Shown here one piece after another: positions 45,523-50,643 of a DNA stretch of 50,643 nt (its first letter is position 1; the number at the start of each line of letters is the position of its first letter). Source of the DNA: Paracoccaceae bacterium (GTDB lineage Bacteria > Pseudomonadota > Alphaproteobacteria > Rhodobacterales > Rhodobacteraceae); the NCBI GenBank assembly GCA_947476475.1, contig CANJQT010000012.1, positions 1-50,643 on the forward strand, in the 5' to 3' direction. The notes under the pieces are model-generated. The model did no database searches. It saw only the letters and a program-made list of their open reading frames with translations, and was not told the DNA's origin. The position numbers and the translations under genes are program-made.

Positions 45523-46884
45523 ATGACCCGACATGACCTGCCCAAAGGAATGATCCGCGCGGCGACGCAGGTGGGAACCCATGCAGGCTACATGCCCGGT
45601 TTCGGCAATGATTTTGAAACTGAAGCCCTGCCCGGTGCCCTGCCACAAGGGATGAACAGCCCACAGAAATGCAATTACGGCCTTTACGGCGAACAGCTTT
45701 CCGGCACCGCCTTCACTGCCCCAAGCCATCAGAATGAACGGACCTGGTGCTACCGCATCCGGCCTTCGGTCAAGCACACGCACCGGTTCGAGAAGATTGA
45801 CCTGCCCTATTGGAAATCCGCCCCCAACATCGACCCGGATGTGATCAGCCTTGGCCAGTACCGCTGGGACCCGGTGGCGCATAAAGGCGAAAGCCTCACC
45901 TGGCTTACCGGCATGCGCACCATGACCACGGCAGGCGACGTGAACACCCAGGTCGGCATGGCGAGCCATGTCTATCTGATCACCGACAGCATGGTGGATG
46001 AGTATTTCTTTTCGGCCGACAGCGAGCTTTTGATCGTGCCGCAGGAAGGCAGCCTGCGCTTTTGCACTGAACTGGGGATCATAGACCTGCGACCCCAGGA
46101 AATCGCCATCATTCCGCGGGGATTGGTCTATCGGGTCGAAGTGCTGGAAGGTCCGGCGCGTGGTTTTGTCTGTGAAAACTACGGGCAAAAGTTTCAACTT
46201 CCGGGCCGGGGCCCGATCGGGGCCAACTGCATGGCCAACCGCCGCGATTTCAAGACCCCCGTCGCCGCCTACGAGGACCGTGAGGTACCTTCGACCGTCA
46301 CGGTCAAATGGTGTGGCCAATTCCACCGCACCCGCATCGGCCACAGCCCGCTTGATGTGGTCGCCTGGCATGGCAACTACTGCCCGGTGAAATATGACCT
46401 GACCACCTATTGCCCGGTCGGGGCCATCCTGTTTGACCACCCGGACCCGTCGATCTTCACCGTCCTGACCGCCCCCTCGGGGGTCGAAGGCACCGCGAAC
46501 ATCGATTTCGTCCTGTTCCGCGAGCGTTGGATGGTGGCAGAGAACACCTTCCGCCCGCCGTGGTATCACAAAAATATCATGTCCGAGATGATGGGTAACA
46601 TCTATGGCGTTTATGATGCCAAGCCTAAGGGGTTCGTCCCGGGCGGCATGAGCCTGCACAACATGATGCTGCCGCACGGGCCGGACAAGCAAGCCTTCGA
46701 AGGGGCTTCCAATGCGATGCTGGAAGCGGAAAAGCTCGACAATACCATGTCGTTCATGTTTGAAACCCGCTTCCCGCAGCATCTGACCGCCTTCGCGGCG
46801 AAAGAGGCACCCCTGCAGGATGACTATATCGACTGCTGGGCGTCGCTGGATCGTAAATTCGACGGCACGCCCGGGGTGAAGTAA
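45523..46884 (+). CDS. hmgA: Homogentisate 1,2-dioxygenase
   Basis: 453 residues, the normal length. The N-terminus [22 protein letters not shown] and [15 protein letters not shown], and the iron-binding cupin part with [24 protein letters not shown] and [15 protein letters not shown], are typical of the family. It opens the homogentisate ring to maleylacetoacetate in tyrosine/phenylalanine breakdown. The ATG at 45523 follows AAAGGA six bases upstream; the longer open frame upstream runs through the promoter. fahA is next. Confidence 0.97.
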   Translation: MTRHDLPKGMIRAATQVGTHAGYMPGFGNDFETEALPGALPQGMNSPQKCNYGLYGEQLSGTAFTAPSHQNERTWCYRIRPSVKHTHRFEKIDLPYWKSAPNIDPDVISLGQYRWDPVAHKGESLTWLTGMRTMTTAGDVNTQVGMASHVYLITDSMVDEYFFSADSELLIVPQEGSLRFCTELGIIDLRPQEIAIIPRGLVYRVEVLEGPARGFVCENYGQKFQLPGRGPIGANCMANRRDFKTPVAAYEDREVPSTVTVKWCGQFHRTRIGHSPLDVVAWHGNYCPVKYDLTTYCPVGAILFDHPDPSIFTVLTAPSGVEGTANIDFVLFRERWMVAENTFRPPWYHKNIMSEMMGNIYGVYDAKPKGFVPGGMSLHNMMLPHGPDKQAFEGASNAMLEAEKLDNTMSFMFETRFPQHLTAFAAKEAPLQDDYIDCWASLDRKFDGTPGVK

Positions 46885-46888
46885 ATAA

Positions 46889-46940
46889 GGGTGGGGGCTT
46901 TGCCCCCACACCCCCAGAGTATTTGGGCCAAGATGAAAGA
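46889..46940. repeat. Intergenic palindromic repeat, copy A
   Basis: Hairpin GTGGGGGC-ttt-GCCCCCAC (46891-46909), then ACCCCCAGAGTATTTGGGCC and AAGATGAAAG. It lies between hmgA and fahA and its last bases run into the fahA ribosome-binding site. It matches the copy at 49789-49840 in reverse. Confidence 0.7.
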
Positions 46941-46947
46941 GGACAGT

Positions 46948-48210
46948 ATGGGGCTTTTGCGGTCATGGGTTGAAAGCGCGAACGTGCCTGGTGCGGACTT
47001 TCCGCTGAACAACCTGCCTTGCGGGGTATTTTCCCTGGGCGAAGAAGAACCGCGCTGTGGGGTAGCGATCGGGGACTACGTCCTCGATCTGGCGGCGCTT
47101 GAGGCCGAGGACATCGTCGCCCCCGCCGCCCATGCCGTGTTCGATCTGCCGTTCTGGAATGAATTCATGGAACTTGGGTCAAGGGTCTGGGCGGAAGTCC
47201 GTATCGATCTGACGGACATGCTCAAGGAAGGCTCGCCAAAGCAATACCTGCTGACCGACCATTTGCATCCGCTGGCCGAAGTGACACTGCACCTGCCATT
47301 CCTGATTTCCGAATATACCGATTTTTACGCGGGCAAGCATCATGCCATGAATGTCGGCACCATGCTGCGCGGGGCGGAAAACGCCTTGCCGCCAAACTGG
47401 CTGCATATTCCCATCGGCTATAATGGCCGCGCCTCGTCGGTGGTCGTGTCGGGCAGCGAGGTGCGCCGCCCCTGGGGCCAGATCAAGGCCCCTGATGCCG
47501 AAAGCCCCATCTTTGCCCCCTCGCGCCGGTTCGACATCGAACTGGAACTGGGCGCGGTGGTGGGCCAACCCTCGCGGCACGGCCATCCAGTAACGGTGGC
47601 AGAGGCGGATGAGATGATCTTTGGCTACGTGCTGCTGAACGACTGGTCGGCGCGCGACATTCAGGCCTGGGAATATCAGCCGCTTGGCCCCTTCCAGTCC
47701 AAGGCCACCGCGACGACGATCAGCCCCTGGATTGTAACCAAGGCGGCGCTGGAACCGTTCCGTGTGGCTACGCCGGCCCGCGAAAAGCCGCTCTTGCCCT
47801 ATCTGCAAGAGCCGCGACCCCTGCTTTACGACATCGCGTTGGAGGTGAGCCTCACTCCCGATGGCGGGCGCGAAACGGTGATCGCACGTACCAACTACCG
47901 TGAGATGTATTACTCGGCCGCCCAGCAGTTGGCCCATCACACAACCTCGGGCTGCCCGATGAATGTGGGGGATCTTCTGGGCTCGGGCACCATATCTGGC
48001 CCCACCAAGGACAGCCGCGGAAGCCTGATGGAGCTGAGCTGGGGCGGCAAGGAGCCCTTCGCCATCGACGGAGGCACCCGCAGCTTCGTCGAGGACAACG
48101 ATACACTGACACTGAGGGGCGGGGCGATCGGCGACGGTTATCGCGTTGGCTTCGGTGATTGTTCAGGCAAAGTCGTCCCAGCACTGACCGACCCGTGGAG
48201 CCGTCAGTGA
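46948..48210 (+). CDS. fahA: Fumarylacetoacetase
   Basis: 420 residues. An N-terminal SH3-like domain ([18 protein letters not shown]) followed by the catalytic FAH domain: [20 protein letters not shown] (with the catalytic His and metal-binding Asp), [35 protein letters not shown] and [12 protein letters not shown]. It splits fumarylacetoacetate into fumarate and acetoacetate, the last step of homogentisate breakdown; the isomerase step gene is not visible here. GAGGA about five bases before the ATG at 46948 favours this start over the ATG at 46933. Its last seven bases overlap the convergent DUF2585 gene. Confidence 0.97.
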   Translation: MGLLRSWVESANVPGADFPLNNLPCGVFSLGEEEPRCGVAIGDYVLDLAALEAEDIVAPAAHAVFDLPFWNEFMELGSRVWAEVRIDLTDMLKEGSPKQYLLTDHLHPLAEVTLHLPFLISEYTDFYAGKHHAMNVGTMLRGAENALPPNWLHIPIGYNGRASSVVVSGSEVRRPWGQIKAPDAESPIFAPSRRFDIELELGAVVGQPSRHGHPVTVAEADEMIFGYVLLNDWSARDIQAWEYQPLGPFQSKATATTISPWIVTKAALEPFRVATPAREKPLLPYLQEPRPLLYDIALEVSLTPDGGRETVIARTNYREMYYSAAQQLAHHTTSGCPMNVGDLLGSGTISGPTKDSRGSLMELSWGGKEPFAIDGGTRSFVEDNDTLTLRGGAIGDGYRVGFGDCSGKVVPALTDPWSRQ

Positions 48211-48770
48211 GCCAGCGCCCCTTGCCACTCCCGGACAGCCTCGATCGGATGTATCAGCATCAGGATATTCAACGTGAGGCCATCGCGGATCATCCAGGTG
48301 GTAAAGAGCTCGAATCCGATCACCACCGTGACACTGCTCCAGATTGGCAAGCGCCGCGCCAACCAGAAACCGAACACCATCGTCAACATGTCGCTGACAG
48401 AGTTCACCACCGAATCTCCGAAATAATCCAGCGAGATTGTCACGGCACGATAGCGCTCGATAATGAAACGCGAGTTCTCCAGCACCTCCCAGCCAGCTTC
48501 GATCAGCATTGCGATAAGCAGTCGCCAGCCCACATCCAGCCGCCGGAAGAACAGCCCGATCGCTGCGTAGAAGATGATGCCATGCAAAATGTGCGATGGA
48601 GTGTACCAGTCGGTCAGATGCTGGGAATTCTCAGAGGAAAACACCACCCCTTGCCAGAACTTGACCGACCCGCACTTGCAGATCAGCACCCTCCCGGCCA
48701 TCCATTCCAGCCACGCCGCGCTCATGACCACACACAGTGTCAGCAGATAAGGCAGGCGCGACTTCTTCAT
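48204..48770 (-). CDS. DUF2585 (UPF0314) family membrane protein
   Basis: 188 residues with about five membrane helices. Features include [52 protein letters not shown] and [21 protein letters not shown], which together define this family. The function is unknown. The ATG at 48770 starts with [10 protein letters not shown], a reasonable membrane-protein start; an ATG at 48806 would add 12 residues. It is divergent from the MBL-fold gene and interlocked with the fahA stop. Confidence 0.85.
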   Translation of the reverse strand: MKKSRLPYLLTLCVVMSAAWLEWMAGRVLICKCGSVKFWQGVVFSSENSQHLTDWYTPSHILHGIIFYAAIGLFFRRLDVGWRLLIAMLIEAGWEVLENSRFIIERYRAVTISLDYFGDSVVNSVSDMLTMVFGFWLARRLPIWSSVTVVIGFELFTTWMIRDGLTLNILMLIHPIEAVREWQGALAH

Positions 48771-48824
48771 GCGCGAAGACAAGCACATGCGTTCTGGCGC
48801 GTCCACTGAAAACAGGAGTTATTC

Positions 48825-49775
48825 ATGGCCAAGGCCTTTGCCTCACAGGGCGATCTTTCAGAAAAGAAGACGAGCTTTACCGAGATCGGCGCCGGCATTT
48901 ATGCCTTTACCGCCGAGGGCGACCCGAACACCGGTGTCATCATCGGAGACGACAGCGTGATGGTGATCGAAGCACAGGCGACCCCGCGCCTGGCCCGCAA
49001 GGTGATCGACTGCATCCGCAGCGTGACTGACAAGCCCATCAGCCATGTGGTCCTGACCCATTACCATGCCGTGCGCGTCCTTGGCGCCAGCGCCTATGCC
49101 GCGCGCGAAATCATCATGTCGGATGCCGCACGCGGCATGGTGGCCGAGCGCGGAGCCGAGGATTGGGCCAGCGAATTCGGTCGTTTCCCGAGGCTTTTTC
49201 AGGGGCACGAAGAAATCCCCGGCCTGACATGGCCCACCATCACCTTCTCAGATGCGATGACGGTCTATCTGGGTAAGCGCAAGGTCGAGATCATGCACCT
49301 TGGCCGCGCCCATACCGCAGGCGACGCGGTGGTCTGGGTGCCGGATGCGGAAGTGATGTTCACCGGTGATATCGTCGAATATCACTCGGCCTGCTATTGC
49401 GGCGACGGCCATTTCAACGACTGGCCCGAAACGCTGGCCAATATTGCGGCATTCGACCCCATCGCCATCGCTCCGGGGCGCGGCGACGCCCTGATGGGGC
49501 GCGAGATGGTGGCAAAGGCCATCGCCGCTACCGCCGATTTCATCGACAGCACCTATCGCCCGGCGGCAAAGGTGGCGGCACGCGGTGGCAGCCTGAAAGA
49601 GGCATGGGATGCGGTGCGCGCGGCCTGCGACCCGAAATTCAAAGATTTCGCTATCTATGAACATTGTCTGCCTTTCAACGTCGCCCGCGCTTTTGACGAA
49701 GCGCGCGGCATCGACACGCCGCGCATCTGGACGGCAGAGCGTGACCGCGAGATGTGGGCAGCCCTCCAGGGCTGA
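48825..49775 (+). CDS. MBL-fold metallo-hydrolase-like protein with altered metal motif
   Basis: 316 residues, a metallo-beta-lactamase fold. The first metal motif reads LTHYHAVRVLGASAY, so the usual HxHxDH has Val-Arg where Asp-His should be. The later ligands look more normal: LGRAHTAGDAVVW and MFTGDIVEYH. Loss of the Asp/His pair removes part of the second metal site, so a single-metal or non-hydrolytic function is possible. Its place after the homogentisate genes and before a flavin monooxygenase suggests a role in an aromatic pathway. Similar MBL genes occur, as I recall, beside hmgA in other Rhodobacterales. Confidence 0.85.
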   Translation: MAKAFASQGDLSEKKTSFTEIGAGIYAFTAEGDPNTGVIIGDDSVMVIEAQATPRLARKVIDCIRSVTDKPISHVVLTHYHAVRVLGASAYAAREIIMSDAARGMVAERGAEDWASEFGRFPRLFQGHEEIPGLTWPTITFSDAMTVYLGKRKVEIMHLGRAHTAGDAVVWVPDAEVMFTGDIVEYHSACYCGDGHFNDWPETLANIAAFDPIAIAPGRGDALMGREMVAKAIAATADFIDSTYRPAAKVAARGGSLKEAWDAVRAACDPKFKDFAIYEHCLPFNVARAFDEARGIDTPRIWTAERDREMWAALQG

Positions 49776-49788
49776 TCCTGCTTTCGTC

Positions 49789-49840
49789 TTGGTCAAAATA
49801 CTCCACGGGGATCCGGGGGTGTGAACCCCCCGGCACCTCA
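49789..49840. repeat. Intergenic palindromic repeat, copy B
   Basis: CTTTCGTCTTGGTCAAAATA, then CTCCACGGGG, then the hairpin CCGGGGG-tgtgaac-CCCCCGG. It sits 14 bases after the MBL-fold stop and before the monooxygenase. Its reverse complement lines up with the copy at 46889. Confidence 0.7.
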
Positions 49841-49869
49841 ACGAAACCAAGCTTCGGGGGGCATCCGCC

Positions 49870-50643
49870 ATGGCCTATGACTACCGACCCTATCCCTATG
49901 TGCCGCCGCCGGGCCTTACGGCCGCTGAACCTCGTCACAAGGTGCTGATCGTCGGGGCCGGGCCGATCGGCCTCGCGGCGGCGATCGAACTGGCCAATCA
50001 TGGCGTGCCGTCGGTGGTGGTGGATGACAATGATGTTGTCTCGGTCGGCAGCCGGGCCATCTGCTGGTCAAAGCGTTCGCTCGAAATCCTTGACCGGCTG
50101 GGTGATGTAGGGCAGCGCTGCGTGGAAAAGGGCGTGACCTGGAAGGTTGGGCGTACCCACCACAGGGCGGCCGAAATCTATAACTTCGACCTGCTGCCCG
50201 AGGCCGGGCACAAGATGCCTGCCTTCGTCAACCTGCAGCAATATTATGTCGAGGAATATCTGATCGAGGAGGCCCTGCGCCGCCCCCTAATCGACCTGCG
50301 TTTCAAGAACAAGGTGGTGGGGATGGAGCCCCAAGCCCATCACGCCGTGGCCGTGATCGAAACGCCCGATGGAACCTACCGGCTTGAGGCCGAATGGATG
50401 ATCGCCTGTGACGGCGCAAGAAGCCCGATCCGCGGGATGTTGGGGCTTGATTTCGCGGGCGAACTTTTCGAGGAGCGCTTTCTCATCGCCGATATCGAAA
50501 TGCAGGCCGACTTCCCTTCGGAACGCTGGTTCTGGTTCGAACCCGACTTCCATCCCGGCCAGTCGGCGCTGCTGCACAAACAGCCTGACAATATCTATCG
50601 GATCGACCTGCAATTGGGCTGGGACACCGACCCCGAGGTGGAA
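49870..50643 (+). CDS. FAD-dependent aromatic monooxygenase (truncated by window end)
   Basis: The first 258 residues of a group A flavoprotein hydroxylase. The GxGxxG motif KVLIVGAGPIGLAAAIELANHG is at about 24-45, the NAD(P)H/FAD DG motif is WMIACDGARSPIRGMLGL, and IEEALRRPLIDLRFKN lies between. It resembles the PheA/TfdB/MhpA class that hydroxylates phenolic rings. After the homogentisate genes it may feed a related aromatic compound into the pathway. The C-terminal part is not in the window, so the subfamily is uncertain. The ATG at 49870 follows a GGGGGG run. Confidence 0.85.
   Translation, partial: MAYDYRPYPYVPPPGLTAAEPRHKVLIVGAGPIGLAAAIELANHGVPSVVVDDNDVVSVGSRAICWSKRSLEILDRLGDVGQRCVEKGVTWKVGRTHHRAAEIYNFDLLPEAGHKMPAFVNLQQYYVEEYLIEEALRRPLIDLRFKNKVVGMEPQAHHAVAVIETPDGTYRLEAEWMIACDGARSPIRGMLGLDFAGELFEERFLIADIEMQADFPSERWFWFEPDFHPGQSALLHKQPDNIYRIDLQLGWDTDPEVE

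Noticed and set aside
45445-46911. 488-codon frame on the minus strand
   Set aside because: It is fully antisense to hmgA, which has strong family motifs; no ribosome-binding site and no recognisable domain.
2-50643. CRISPR arrays, insertion sequences, prophage genes
   Set aside because: No regularly spaced direct repeats, transposase or phage motifs were seen on either strand.

Overview
This roughly 50.6 kb, GC-rich window (about 60-65% GC by eye) is bacterial chromosome from an alphaproteobacterium, most likely order Rhodobacterales (Rhodobacter/Paracoccus-type). The diagnosis rests on combinations typical of that group: pckA divergent from chvI-chvG-hprK-rapZ-EIIA(Man)-HPr; an FnrL-type regulator divergent from hemN; a membrane-anchored cytochrome c552/c_y next to pheA; (2S)-methylsuccinyl-CoA dehydrogenase with its long N-terminal extension; DUF6473 and DUF2585 proteins; and a GC-rich intergenic palindromic repeat of a type I associate with these genomes.

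Layout. 1-4.5 kb: tail of an MFS transporter, methylsuccinyl-CoA dehydrogenase, a TauE-like permease, PEP carboxykinase. 4.9-10.2 kb: one tightly overlapped operon joining the ChvI/ChvG envelope-stress two-component system to a short HPr kinase, RapZ, a regulatory EIIA(Man), HPr and an acyltransferase. 10.4-15.3 kb: 3-hydroxybutyryl-CoA dehydrogenase, a DUF6473 gene with a strong terminator, etfBA, a VOC protein, cobalamin adenosyltransferase and a HIG1-like membrane protein. Several of these fit ethylmalonyl-CoA/butyrate-type metabolism: the dehydrogenases feed electrons to ETF, and the adenosyltransferase supplies B12 cofactor for mutases. 15.4-25.5 kb: lytic transglycosylase, dapA, a previously unlisted 42-residue secreted micro-ORF, smc, a class V aminotransferase with a divergent Lrp regulator, and an MFS permease. 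25.6-32.6 kb: an operon with a GNAT, a GFA-GNAT fusion and a secreted unknown; a DMT permease; MnmD and its separate FAD partner; fnrL/hemN with an FNR box between them. 32.6-39.6 kb: yejABEF peptide importer with a co-transcribed glycosyltransferase. 39.7-41.9 kb: cytochrome c, pheA, a small basic protein and an ABM-domain protein.

42-45.3 kb is the odd part. About 0.9 kb has no recognisable gene but holds overlapping inverted repeats, a possible 26-residue hydrophobic peptide and an orphan terminator. It is followed by the wreckage of a hydroxyproline catabolic operon: a deaminase lacking its N-terminus, an oxidoreductase with a large internal deletion, and an epimerase with two frameshifts. 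45.5-50.6 kb: homogentisate (tyrosine/phenylalanine) degradation genes hmgA and fahA behind a promoter with a perfect palindrome between -35 and -10, then a DUF2585 protein, an MBL-fold protein with an altered metal motif, and a flavin monooxygenase cut by the window end.

I found no tRNA, rRNA, CRISPR array, transposase or phage gene. No complete new system can be claimed. The strongest candidates for something undescribed are the 42.3-42.7 kb region, the 18.4 kb micro-ORF and the GNAT/GFA-GNAT/secreted-protein operon. All functions come from reading sequence motifs; no database search was run.
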